A DNA stretch of 64,000 nucleotides from Sphagnum magellanicum (lineage: Eukaryota; Streptophyta; Sphagnopsida; Sphagnales; Sphagnaceae), in the NCBI GenBank assembly GCA_021904315.1, contig CM038911.1, forward strand, positions 12,993,390 through 13,057,389. The letters run 5' to 3'. Positions 12,301 through 24,489 of this stretch are shown in pieces (within the stretch, counting starts at the first letter, position 1; the number at the start of each line of letters is the position of its first letter). The notes below the pieces were generated by a model. The model made no database searches, was not told where the DNA came from, and saw only the letters and a list, made by a program, of their open reading frames with translations. The position numbers were made by a program, and so were the translations under genes.

Positions 12301-14119
12301 TTTTTTATTGAATTTTTTATTCAAAAAAAGCCAATTTCACTGCTGAATTTTATTTGAGAGAAAAAAAGTTAAATTAAATTAAATTAAATTGAATTAAATT
12401 AAATGGGGAAAAAGATGCTTGTGATGTACATCACTAGGGTAGAACTGCCCTGCCCTAGTGTTTGAAAGGTACCTACCAACCTACCTACCTACCTTTCTCC
12501 ATTTATATCATACCTATGATTGATGTTTGGTACAAAATAATTGGCAAAAAATCTAGTCGAAAAAGGAAAAAAAAATTATTAATATTTGTCAAAAATTGTT
12601 GAAAACTGAAAATTGAAAATTATTGGGTTACTATTATTACAAATGCATAATTCACAAGATGTATTTTGCATAATTATTCCTTAACTGTTGAAATTCTGAA
12701 AAATTAAATTTGAAACTATCAAACCTCTTTTTTTTAAATAAATAAATAAATAAATAAAATATTCCGTAATGGAGTGTGGAACATCAGTTGTAGGTAGGAT
12801 ATACGAGTGAAGGGTACACAACAATTGCTAATGAAATGAAGGTTTGAGGGAATTTAATTTGCTTGCTCTCTTAAGAAAAAAATTGAATGGGAAAAACAAA
12901 TTTTCCTTATTGCTAGGAAAATGTGGGTTGGTGGGGATTTCACACTACTCCCTCAAAATAATAAGAAGGAAAATAAAAAGGCTTGTTATCAATGTTTTTA
13001 AATAAATAAAAAAATTGAAGTACCAATAAATGGTGAGCATCCCAAGGTAAATTTAGCATTTTTAATGACATTTTTTAGAAAATTATCCAATTTTTTATCT
13101 AAATAATAATAACATATTTTAATGACAAGAAATTTCGAGGAATTGGTATATGGGTGATTTTTTTTTTGAAAATTTTCATATGGTTTTAGTTGGACAATTT
13201 CAAAGACATTTCTTATCATATAGTCATCTTGGACATTTTCTCTTTTCTTACCAATTTTCTTAATAATTATCTCACTTTTTTCCTAATAAATATCTCATTC
13301 TTTTCCTAATAACTATCTTCATCCTTATAATTATCTCTCTTTTTTTTCCCTACTCATCAACATCAATATGAAAAAATAAATTAACAATGTTTTGTTTCAT
13401 GTCCATGATATTTATATTAATTCAAATTAAATTTAACATTGACATAAATAATGATGAATTATTGAAAACCATGTGAAATTTTTATTTTTTAAAAAGTTGA
13501 TTGTCATTGGTAGTGCATAGCAATGCAGAGCCCAAATTATAAGGATAATTGAAAAATGATGATTTTTGTTCCAGAGCAAAAAAGTTTCCCTTTCTCTAGT
13601 CAACTTTCTGTAGAAAAAACAACAACAGCCACTTGCAATAGAATATGAACAATTTTTATTTATTTTGGTTGTGGCAATATGAAAATCCATCAAGAAAAAG
13701 AAAAAAAAACACACACACAACCATACTTATGACTCATGTTTGGCACTAATTAATTCTTAAGAGGGCCAGATGAAATTAAATAAAAAATGTATATAATAGT
13801 TTTTGGAAGGTACCCCTTTTGCATTTATATATGCTGAAGGAAAACAACATAAGGGTAAATTAGTATAACTTATTGCTAAGTAAATGCAGGTTGGTGGGAA
13901 TTTCTCTGCTTTCTTTTTTTTTCTTAATTAAAAAGGGAAATAAAAGGCTTGTCACTTTTACTAGTGTTTGGAAGGCACCAACCTTTTTAACGTATATACT
14001 GGATCAGGGTAAACAACAAATGTGTATACCTAATAATATACCTTGTCTTTGACAATCAAAAGTATCGCCACCTTTTACCCTGGTCCCCTAGTTTCTAGTG
14101 GTAAATATTGTTCTTGTTA
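12301..14119. other. AT-rich intergenic spacer with short tandem motifs
   Basis: No gene is supported. Contains an AAATT pentamer run at about 12370-12402, a (CTAC)n-like run at about 12478-12493, AAATA runs near 12736-12760 and poly-A/T tracts. A stretch near 13380-13520 (ATTTATATTAATTCAAATTAAATTTAACATTGACATAAATA pattern) recurs in similar form near 51305-51420, suggesting an old dispersed repeat. Confidence 0.6.
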
Positions 14120-14496
14120 GAGCATCTCCACGGGTGCTCAATCTGTGACTCCAGACAATAAAATTTATTGTAAAAAAGTCAAAATGTGCCGGTTTAGCTC
14201 AGGAAATTGGTTTTTCTGCGCCAAAGTCGTGCAGATTGCAGTGGCTGGTGAAAGGCGCAACACAGTTGTGCACCTCCAAAGAAGAGTGTAAAAAATTGGA
14301 CCTGACTGCGGCTCAGTATTTCTGGTTGGTCGATCATAATGATTAGTCCAGGTGGTTTGCTGCTATTAGTAGTTCCCACGTATATGCAGTTCTGGTTACA
14401 GTTTTATTGGTGGGGTTGCCAAAAAAAAAAAAAGCTAAACTTAGACATTTAATTTTATTATCTAGAGTCACATACTGAGCACCAGTGGAGATGCTC
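14120..14496 (+). mobile_element. Tourist-like MITE, copy 1 (377 bp)
   Basis: Terminal inverted repeats of about 33 bp: the left end GAGCATCTCCACGGGTGCTC matches the reverse complement of the right end (GAGCATCTCCACTGGTGCTC) with one difference in these 20 bases. The element is flanked by TTA on both sides (14117-14119 and 14497-14499), a target duplication typical of PIF/Harbinger (Tourist) elements. It carries no transposase and would need an autonomous partner. A second copy in the opposite orientation lies at 55360-55732. Confidence 0.85.
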
Positions 14497-15156
14497 TTAT
14501 ATCTCTAGCCTGTTTGATTTTATCTTGTGGCTTGAGTTACAATTTACCTACAGAATAGTGAATTTTTTTTATTTAGGGATCTAAATCAAGTCACAAGGTA
14601 ATTTAAGGGAGGTTCATGTATGAGTGTGTTCTCTTGAGGGAGGGGCACCTGAGGGCGTGAGTGAGCCGGTGGGTGTTCCCAAACCTCAAGGGAATGCATG
14701 AATACTGGAACTTCCTCCTCTTATGTAAACAACTCTCTTCTTATTTCTTTGCTTCTTCCCCATTTTGTAGAAATGAAATATTTCCATGGGAACATGACAA
14801 CATATAAAATTGGAGGAGCTCCTCCAGCATAACACCATAGGGTTCTTATGCTGGGGGAGATCACTCAAAATACACATAGAAATAAAAAGGGAGTCGTTTA
14901 CGTTCATTTTCATATTTGGGACCTTGCAATTACATGTCTATCCTTAAACCAAACCAATTGTGAACTTGGGGAGAACATAGTTGGATGTCTGTGGGAACAT
15001 ATCGGGAACAAGAAAATCCAATACCCCCCCCCACCTCTTTTCCTCTCAAGAGAAAAAACCCACTTGGGGCCCCAAGGGACACCAAGTTGGTGAGAGGAAG
15101 AGGCCTATGATGACATATTAGTCAACTTCCAGCATACTAGTGGAAATGTCAGCACA
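14497..15156. other. Intergenic spacer
   Basis: Mixed-composition spacer between two inverted-repeat elements, including a short CCCCCCCC run near 15024. No coding region or RNA gene is supported. Confidence 0.5.
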
Positions 15157-15925
15157 ATTTATTTGTTGGCCTTGCCTTGCTATGCAAGGCAAGGAAAAAT
15201 TGTGTTTAGATTCATTATAGAGTATAGTAGCTTTAAGGGATTTTTATAGGCCCCCTAGGTAATAATAAATAATAGGTCTATTTTTAAATGAGGATTTTTG
15301 AAAGATGATGTTTTGGTTTGTGTTGAAACTTGAGAGATTAGTTATACAGTTATAGTAATATCTTGAAGGATTTTGGTTTCTTTTTGAGGATTTTTGGAAG
15401 ATTATATTTTTGTATGGTGAAATATTTGAGTTTCCATAATTCTTCTTTTGTATTAAGGTAGTACAACCAGGGAAAAAAAAAAAAAAAGTCAATAAAGTTA
15501 TTACAGATTTGCTGGGAAGAATTGATTCTTATCACCATATCTGTTTGTCATGTGCATTTGACCCCAAAGAATTAGACAATTCTATCCTTTGTAGAAAAAT
15601 CATAACAAAGTAGCAAGACAAGGAAGGGGGTGTGTCGCACTTTGGCCTTGCCATTTACATTCAAAAGTATCTTAAAGGCAAAAGAAGAATTATGGAAACT
15701 TCACCATCCAAAAATATATAATCTTCAAAAAATCCTCTAAAAGAAACCAAAATCCTCCAAGATATTATAACTCTATCTCTCAAGTTTCAACACAAGCCAA
15801 AACATCATCTTACCAAAATCCTTATTAAAAATTTGACCTATTACCTAGGGGTCAAAATCCCTGAAATATTGTACTCTATAATGAATTTAAACACAATATC
15901 CTTGCTTTGCTAAGCAACGCCAACA
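15157..15925. mobile_element. Foldback (long inverted repeat) element, about 0.77 kb
   Basis: The left arm (about 15157-15465) is matched by the reverse complement of the right arm (about 15663-15925) over roughly 260-310 bp with many small differences. Paired landmarks include TTCCATAATTCTTCTTTTG on the left against CAAAAGAAGAATTATGGAA on the right, and GATGATGTTTTGG against CCAAAACATCATC. The outer ends TTTGTTGGCCTTGCCTTGC and GCAACGCCAACAACAAA pair. A 200-bp spacer separates the arms and no transposase is present. It is either a foldback/MITE insertion or a simple inverted duplication; target duplications were not resolved. Confidence 0.7.
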
Positions 15926-18286
15926 ACAAATTCACCCGAGCTTCCTAGGGTTTGAGAGAAGTGCCAAACCAAAATACCCTATCCGATTTCGTGAAGGACA
16001 CATGATCCTCATCAAACCACATGTCAAGACACATGATCATAAACAAACCACATGACATGTGTGAAGCAAACTAATAAGTAAACTATGTGATTTGATCCAT
16101 TTCAATGGAAAATATATGTGTTATATACCATAGTTCAACATTAGTTTAAGGTTTGATATTTAAATATAAAAAACTTATAAATCGTTCTCGAGCAAGAGAT
16201 GTGGTTCTTGATGCAAAAGGACTTTGGGCACATGATGCTCAAAGAGATCAAGATGATGGAAGGCAATATATTCCCTTTGCTCAATGTCTATTCAATTGAT
16301 CTAAGCTTATTCACCTTCACATATGTTTCAAACTTTCTCAACATCTACCACCGCCTTTCCATCAAACAAGGATTGGTAAAAAGTAGCTCGCAAGTAAAAG
16401 AACATTAGAATATGGAGAGGAAAGTATGATGTACATATGGCCTCAAGTAGCTCAAGCATCAAGGTGGCAATGGATACTATGATATATATATCATATTGTG
16501 AGATGATTTGAAATGAAATGAAAAAATGTGACAAAAACAAAACACATGAAATGAAGGAAAAAAAACTACAACGAAGATGACAGTGAGTACTCCAAATCAA
16601 AGCTCCAATTGTATTAGACTCTTAGCAAGGATTGCCCAAGATTTAGCAAAATATATATTCAAATTTCAAAACGAACAAATTTTGAACCTCATTGATGGAT
16701 ATGAAGAACTCCCATCAAATACATTTTGTTTTAAAAAAATTAGCTCATAAATTTGTTATAATTTATCGTTTCTTCATATCATGATTTCACACATTTCTTT
16801 TGTGATGTGATTATCTCATGATCAACCTTCTTTTGGTAGGGAGATCTTTATCTATATTCTAACCTTGAAGTCAACATGTGTTTACTTTTCATGACCAATT
16901 ACATAAAGGATCCCAAAGGTGAAATGCATTTGTTAATTAAATTTTTCAAAAAACATATAAAATTAAACATAATAATGCAAATAACCAAAAAAAAAAAAAG
17001 ACATAGTGCAATGAAACACAACAACAATATATCTTCAAAAGTCTAATGGTACGATAGGTGTGGAGATGAAGACGAAAGTCTCAAGGCACTAACTAATTAT
17101 GTGTGAGATCGATTGTTGTTTTTAATAATCCTTTTTGTTGCTTCCAAATTTGAATGTGTGTTAAAGTAGTGATTTTAATTTCTTTTACAATTGATGACTA
17201 CCTATCATTAGTTAGGTGATTATACTTTTAAAAACATCACTACAACTAAGGTCTCTTCCCCATCTCTCATCGTGCTTTCTCTGATGAGTCTTTTCCTTCT
17301 CAAACTAATTTCATTATTTCCTTTTTTTACTTGCTTTATTTTTTTGTTCTTTCCTATTGTATTGGTTTGATGTTTTGCAACCTATTTAAATTGAGGAATC
17401 AACACTCTAATCATTCAAGTTTTATTCCTAACTTGGGTTGTAAATCAATTGTGTCAATATAATGGTTTATTGTCATTCAAAAAGTATTACAAACTCCTTT
17501 AGGAACATTTCCATTCTTGCCAAAATGTGTCCTTTACAACTACATATACGACTAAGTTTGTAGTCATATAGGACAAATATGACTACATATGATTACATGA
17601 CTAGTTAGTCCATTAAGACACATCACATAGGACATCTAATTGTTTATGTGTTCTAGTAGTAATCATACATATCATTATCTTTTGTGACTATATAATTGTG
17701 AAGGATATATATGTCTCAAATTATATATATATAATTAACATGATATTTATATTATATATTTGTGTAAATAATATAATATAATAATCTATAGTCATAATAT
17801 AATATAAACTAAACACAAAATATAGATTAATTGAATAGTGATATTGAATAATTATTTTTATTATATATTTTATATTTTCTCATCCTACAATATTTTGACA
17901 CATGGTGTTACATAATGTTAACCTTAAAATTACTTAGGTAGTTAGGTAGGTCACATAAGCTAAGTACATAGCCAAACCTAAATAGGAACTTAAGCCTAGG
18001 TGGCTTAAATATAAGGAATATTCAATCAACATATCATTGTTGACCAAAACAATGTCATTAGCATTTGGTCCTTGGACCCCAAGGATAGAAATCAACTCCT
18101 TTACCAACAAACCACCCCACTTGTTTTGTAAAGATAGCAAGGTGCATTTTATTTGATTAATGTTTTGTTATTAATGTTGCACAAATGTCATATTCAATAT
18201 TTAATATCTTATTGATATTTTGTTCAAATGATATAATTAAAAGTTCATTGTTAAAAAAATTCCAATGATGTACATAGGAAGCAAAC
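15926..18286. other. AT-rich intergenic spacer
   Basis: No gene is supported. The segment 16190-16600 is open in short frames but resembles no family I recognise. The rest is AT-rich, with TATATA runs at about 17700-17780. Confidence 0.5.
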
Positions 18287-20480
18287 TTGGAAATAATGCA
18301 TGGTTGGCATTTTGTTTCATTTTTTTGCATTTTCACAAATGGTTGCCATGAGGTATCATGTGAAGTTCAAGTAGATTCCTTAAGCACCTCTAAAAATTTG
18401 AAAATGGAACCTAATGACATTGGATCTATGGACATCTTTGGGGATGCTCAAATGTTGACCACTTATAAACAAGGGAATAAGTGTGAAATTGACATCCAAT
18501 AAAAGGATTGGGTTCTTCAAAGGCCAAAAGATACCATTGGGAAAGCCAACACCTTTTTAGGATATGGCTAGATGGGTGTGTATAAGTAGTATTCTGACCA
18601 AAAATGTGGAAAAAAATTGTGACACATGCCCATGAAAAATTGGGACATTTTGGGGCATATTGGACTTACAATTTGCTTTTTAAGCCAATATAGGTGAAGA
18701 GGCATGTAGTTGGAAATACAACAATTTGTTTCACGATGCATAATGTGTGACTGGGTTCATGCATCATTTAATGCACCCATTCTTCATTTGCAATCATGGG
18801 GTTTTGATAGCAATGGAACTTGGATTTTGTTGGGTTGTGAAGCTTAATTGTTTGTCGTAACTAATATGTGTTGGTTATGATTGAACATTTTTCGAAGTGG
18901 AATGAGTTGGCACAATTTTTTTTAAAAAATAATGAAGAGGTTTTTTATGCATTTTTGGACGAGGTCTTGAATGAATTTGGTGCTCCAACCAAAAAACTCA
19001 CAAAAAAGGGCATGGAATTTCAAAAAGAATTTCAAGATGTGTGAACATCCTTTGATTGGCCATAGGACTATTTCTCACAATCATCCTAAAGTTGATGACT
19101 TGGTTGAAATAATGGTATAGACAATGAAGAGTTGTTTACAAAACATTGGATTATAGGAATGCATACAAATGATCAGGACATACAACTACCATGGTTAGCC
19201 ATAGGATATTGATTTAGCAAGCAAACATCCTTTGAATCATTTTCCTTTTATTTTTTGCCCCAATTATCAACATCCATTTGTAGGGATATGGCCCATGTGG
19301 TTAATTTGGATGATCCCAACGTGTGAATCTAGGCTTGTGAACATGCAACCTTGTTCAAAAGAATCATGCAATGGCAATGGAGAACTTAACAATTGTGCAC
19401 TGTTAATATACGTTACAATATGCCACCATCTGTGGAGGTGGATATTGACCCAAGGTTTGGAGGTTTGAACTTGGGGATTATGTCTATTTGTAGTAAAGAA
19501 CACCTATCACATTGGATGTGACAATTGGATGTGTCATTTTTCATGTGAAAAAAGGTTATACCTTCTAAGGTTTTATTGTTGGAAGGTCAAAATGGTCACG
19601 TATGGAAAGATTGTTAATGGACAAAATACACAATTTAAAAAAAACATGTACACACGAATCTCATTATTCCTATGCCCACATGTTCAAATTAAACACAATG
19701 TATAGATTCAAATTCAAAAAATAATAAAATAACTTTATTAATGTTATTGCAAATGAACAAGAATACAAAATATTCAAATTCACCTCTTTAAATAGGCTAG
19801 GTGGTTCTTATTAATAACTAAAGTAGTTACTTAACATTAATTCAAAATGTGAAGCATTAATTAGTAATTAAAGTAGCTACTTAACTAAGTAAGAACTAAT
19901 ATACTAATTAATAATTAACTAAGTAATATTTATCTAGATTTTGACTTAACACATATAAAACTCAAATTTGTATGTAATACATGGTAACATCTAACAAACA
20001 AAATAATTACAGATTTTGATTTAACATTTTAAAAGGTTAAAATTGTACTTAATATATGTTAACATGAAATTAATGAAATAATTAAAAATTTAAATTAACA
20101 CTTAAAAAGGTCGAATATGTACTTGATATGCATTAACATCTTATTAACAAGATAACTACAAATTAATACATATAAAAATTGAATTTATGATTAATACATG
20201 CTAATAGTTACAAATTAACATTTATAAAAATCAAATATGTGGTTATTATAGGGTTAACAAAGATCATGTGTGGAATTGTGCATCATGTCACCTTCCACAT
20301 GTGGATGGCTAATTCCATCATTGACCACAATTCCAATAAGTTTGCAATGTATGTTTTGCAAGAAATCTGAAGTGTAGGAATTGTGTTGGTTTGTAACCAT
20401 CATTCTAAAGAATGGCATATGGGTTGTTTAACACCATCACTTTTTGAGATTCCATAGGAAATTGGGTGTGTCCATGATGC
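18287..20480 (+). mobile_element. Decayed Ty3/Gypsy retrotransposon, integrase end
   Basis: Translated fragments in order match the integrase half of a Ty3/Gypsy polyprotein: a segment ending DIFGDAQMLTTY (about 18430-18465), a zinc-binding-type region with CIMCDWVHASFNAP (about 18730), MIEHFSKWNELA (about 18870), FLDEVLNEFGAPTKKL, QLPWLAIGY (about 19180), VNLDDPN (about 19300), and at 20260-20450 a CHLP..DG motif and a PHD-like EWHMGCLTP. Several in-frame stops interrupt it, and the catalytic Asp expected in the LTDQGTEF motif is Lys here, so it is inactive. The reverse-transcriptase half is not seen upstream. A 648-bp insertion (19612-20259) splits it. The family is one I associate with seed-free plants. 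Confidence 0.8.
19612..20259. mobile_element. 648-bp insertion with AAGAT target duplication (candidate solo LTR)
   Basis: The insertion begins TGTTAATGG and ends GGGTTAACA, giving the TG...CA ends of a long terminal repeat and a 6-bp terminal inversion. It is flanked by AAGAT at 19607-19611 and 20260-20264. The Gypsy reading frame stops at the left edge and resumes in frame at the right edge. Inside, from 19946 to about 20255, five degenerate tandem units of 52-75 bp each start TTAA(C/T)A. No coding capacity is present. A solo LTR fits best; a non-autonomous element is the alternative. Confidence 0.75.
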
Positions 20481-21720
20481 ACCAAACATACATGTTTTGT
20501 TGTTTCGTGTCAAGCCTTTGTACTAGGACATATGCATGTTATTGATTAATGGGTGATTCCAAGAAGGTTGGAAATTTTAATTAACCATGAAGGATTGCAA
20601 CTAGGTAATTAATGATAAAGCTCACATTGCACCCAATTTAATGATCTCATTGTTTGGAATCGAATTCCTTTCATGGATTACCTTGCCACATCATGTCTTA
20701 CTTTATCATAGATTTACTTGTTTAATTCAAGAAAACATTTATCATAACTAAGGGGGTGATTTGTGCGCATGTTTTCATGTGTGTGATTTTGTTAGTTTTG
20801 ATAATGTTCAATGCCAATTTAGTAATGCACAACACATGAAATCTTCAAAATTAATAACTTATTCAATAAACATGTGTTGAAACTACCCTTGTGCTACAAT
20901 ATTAAAATATCAATCAAAATGTAAGCTATTGAAATAATGTTTTTAAAAGTTATTTATTGCAAGTAAACATCATTTGAATAATTGATATTATCTTTTTTCC
21001 AATAGCCTTGGCACCCTTCTACAATAATGAACATTAATGGGAATTTTTTATTTTCTCAAAATTTCATCTCATGTTGTTTAGAAGGTGGCTAGGATTCAAA
21101 AACTCAAGTTAACAGAGAACTATTTGATGTAGCTTGTTTACAACATTGCAACCACACATATAACTTAAGACTTATTAGTTACCACCTACGTAGGTAAAAA
21201 ATTGGAACCAATGAAATAGGCCATAAGAACTCTTGAATTGGTTCTTGTGGTGGTTTTTCACTCCCACAAGAATCATGAAATCAATTCTTGCAATGGATTT
21301 TCACTCCCCCAAAGAATTGTGAGACCAATTTTGGAATCCATTCAAAAATTGTTGATTCAAGTTTTAAGAACTAGAACTAGAACCAAAACCAAACCTAGAT
21401 GCAAAACAAGAACTAGTCAACATTGGTAAATAGTATTATCGCCATACAAGGGGCAAAGGTCACCAAAGTTAGGGAAGGAACTAACGCCCATGGTTATAGT
21501 TGTGGTGAATGAAGACATGAAGATCCACTTGTGTTTTTGTCACATGCCCTAATTTGCCAAATTTTCAATAAATAAATAAATAAATAAATAATATTAGCCA
21601 AATTTCAATGACAAGTTCTAGCAATAGTTGAAAGAAAATAGAATTATTAATTTCTTTTACTTAGTCTCTTTCTCATGGTAAGACAAGTTAGAGAAATTTG
21701 ACAAAGTCCTCTTGTGGAAC
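20481..21720. other. AT-rich intergenic spacer
   Basis: No gene supported. An AAAT run lies at about 21567-21590. The segment 21230-21420 has a short open frame with repeated GTTCTTG/CAATTCTTG motifs that I do not recognise. Confidence 0.5.
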
Positions 21721-21813
21721 ATGGGCAGACCGCCTGCCCTCACAAAAATTGGAAAAAATAAACCCTAACCTACGCTACCTAACCCAAGGGTAGTCTCTAC
21801 CTGGGCCACAGTG

Positions 21814-22086
21814 AACCAGCACCGACCAGCCAGCGCACCATAAAGGATGAATGATAAGTGGTTAGGAAACAGATTTCTGTTGGGTTCCAGTTCCCTAGCT
21901 AACCATGGTGGTTAACTCAGTTGCTTTTCATCTATTTTCCTATCTATCTAGTTATATATAAGAAGCTATTTCTTACATAATTGGTTACCAAGGTGTAACC
22001 ATACACTAACTTAGTTAAGGTTCATCCACAAGCGAGTAATAATAGGTTCATCCACATCCAGTGGATGGTGCTGGTTCACTGTGGCC
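21814..22086. repeat. 20-bp perfect inverted repeat pair
   Basis: GGCCACAGTGAACCAGCACC at 21814-21833 is the exact reverse complement of 22067-22086, with 233 bp between. The repeats lie in an island of higher GC within AT-rich DNA. Pairing does not extend clearly beyond the 20 bp. A TATATATA tract lies between the arms near 21954. Confidence 0.8.
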
Positions 22087-22513
22087 GTCTTGCTGTTTGC
22101 ATGCACACCACAGACTATTAGGAATGGGCACCAGAGACTCCGTCAACACATCCAACGAAAGAGCCGTGGCCACGTCGACAGTTTGATTGAAGGCATTGGC
22201 TCGCGCTTTCTGTCAAAAAACATTTTACATCCCCTCTCAATGGGATGATCCCTTGGATGCCCATCCTCATCCAATTAGGGCATACTCTTCATCCATTAGG
22301 TCTAGCCGTCTTCTTCTAGAACCGTCTTTCTCTGGTCGGGTGTGTCCAATGTTCTGTATTTAATTGTGTTCTTCAATGCTCTCTGCGTGTTGCCTTTAGC
22401 TTTGTTTTAAGCTCTAAGCTTTGATCTCCAGCTATTTCAAGTTTCTAGAGCATGAAATGCTCTGCCGAGTTCAGTGCAATGGACATATCGTACACATAGT
22501 ACGTGTTTGCATG

Positions 22514-22620
22514 CACTTCCGGTGCCCTCCAAAACCCTGTGCCCACTACATGAGCTTCTTTGAAAGAGTTTCTTGAAGTGTAAGCTAGCGGGCACAGGGT
22601 CTTGGAGGGCACCGGAAGTG
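22514..22620. ncRNA. Near-perfect 31-bp hairpin, candidate MIR precursor or inverted-repeat sRNA locus
   Basis: The 5' arm 22514-22544 (starting CACTTCCGGTGCCCTCCAA) pairs with the 3' arm 22590-22620 (ending TTGGAGGGCACCGGAAGTG) over 31 bp with one A/C mismatch (22533 against 22601). The 45-nt loop can pair further (AGCTT at 22553-22557 with AAGCT at 22582-22586). Arm and loop sizes fit a plant microRNA precursor of about 107 nt. Neither arm matches a conserved plant microRNA that I know (miR156, 160, 166, 171, 319, 390, 408, 529 or 535). A TATATATA tract lies about 560 bp upstream on the plus strand. Which strand is transcribed is unknown. Confidence 0.5.
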
Positions 22621-22639
22621 TTGAAGGCAGTGCGAGATG

Positions 22640-24489
22640 GCATCACACCCCAAACATCCAGCAGCTATGCACGCATGTGGTTCCAGTTTGGCATGTTATG
22701 ACTTTACTCATCGGTGTCAATTCCTTTGAAGGTCTCTGCTTGGCAGACCATGAGCTGTGTTTGGAAGGAGGAAGAAGATTAGATCTTTTCCTGGTTACTT
22801 GAGCCTTCGAAAATAGAAACAATTATAGTTAGGGGTAGACGTGAGACTTGAGGGAAAGAAAGAACTAAGGTTTGGGGGAGATAGGTAGCTTTCGTGAAGA
22901 GCCATCAACAAGAGCCTGGTTTGAAGGTCCTTCAACTAGCACAGTTTCTTTTTCTTTGTAGTTGTAGGCAAAGATCCTTTGGTTTGTTTGTCAGATCTGG
23001 GCTATTGAATTCGTTTGTTGAATGAGCCATCTGTGTTAGTGGCTGGTGCATAAGTTGTCAGGTGCTAGATCTGTGATCTGATGCTGTCTGCAACACCATT
23101 CAGACTTCTGTGTTGAGGCAGCTACGGCTGTACGTGTGGCAGGTGCATCAGACATGAAGGACGTGAAAGTGGCCCTAAGTTCTTCAGAAGGTTTCGCTTG
23201 AACTCAAGAGTCTGATGTGGAATTTCTCATAAACTGTCATTTCTTGTGCTTCTGAGAGCTTTTTCTCGTTTAGTTTTTTGGCGCGGTTTTTCCTAGATCG
23301 GTGCACTTTTCTGCTTCTGAAAAATCTCCTACTCTCTCTCTTCGAATGCTTAAATAGACTCCCTCTCGCTCAAGACAAGAGACATGATTTTGCGAATTAA
23401 AAGTATTTTCTTGTGAACTAAAAATCTTTATTTCACTTGGTCTAAAATCTTGGGGTCCAAAACAGTTCATATGTTACCATGATTTTTGAAGAAGTCTCCA
23501 TTTTTCTGGCTCCATCAAAAGTTCCCCATCACAAGATTGACAACCCGAGTTAGTATAGTTCTTTCAGATAAGAACAATAAACACTGGAGGAAAAATCCAA
23601 GGCGGTTCTAATATCTAAAATGCTTCTTTCGCACTTTTGCACGTGCTCTTTATACTCGTAATAAGATATAAACCTTAGTAGGTGGCAACAAGTTCATACA
23701 TGACAGGTGCATGAACACAAATGCCTACAGATTTTCTGATCTTCTATACAAATCCTCTATAAATCTCACCAGTCCTCATGTTTGCTTCCAAAACCACCAC
23801 TTCCCACTAGTGTATAAGCATGAAGCAATTGTCTGATTTGTTCATAGATTATAGAGTTGAATGCAACCAGGCATGCTCTGTTTTTCAAACCTTACACAGC
23901 CAAATACAACCTCATTTAGTCAAATCCCTTCTCAAGTCAAAATTTCAACTATAAAATAATTCCAAGAGGATGTCTTTCTTCTGCACAATTTCGGCTTTGA
24001 ACCATTGCAAAACACCACTAGCTTTCAAAGCTCCAACATCATTCAACTAGACCTTCTGTAGAAAAATAGACTCAATGAATGTGACCAACCCTCCTAAGAC
24101 CAACAACTGTGTCTTGAAAAATATGTAGCAACAAATTTTGCCATGTGCAACATATACCAATTCCCCAGATTGTGGAGCATGATAACTCCAAATGCATGTT
24201 TGGATAGTAACAAGTCATACCATGTGCAACATAGAGAACTTTGGAGTATTAGTTGCAAAATGTTCACATTGGACTTGAGCCTACATATCACAAATGTACC
24301 AAAACATTTGATATTCCTTCAATGAATGCATCATACACATAGGGTAAATACAGTACACACACTACAAATCACATAAGCAGCACATGAGATTTGCGTGAAA
24401 ATGGAGTAGTCTTCAGACAGACAGATGCAAACCTCCATTTTTCATTGAGGTATGGAGACAACAAACCTTCCTTATCATTCCATGAACAA
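22640..24489. other. Intergenic, moderately GC-rich, no gene recognised
   Basis: Composition from 22640 to about 23500 resembles transcribed leader or intron sequence more than spacer, and it may be the body of a non-coding transcript that includes the hairpin just upstream. No open frame longer than about 65 codons occurs and none is recognisable. Confidence 0.35.
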
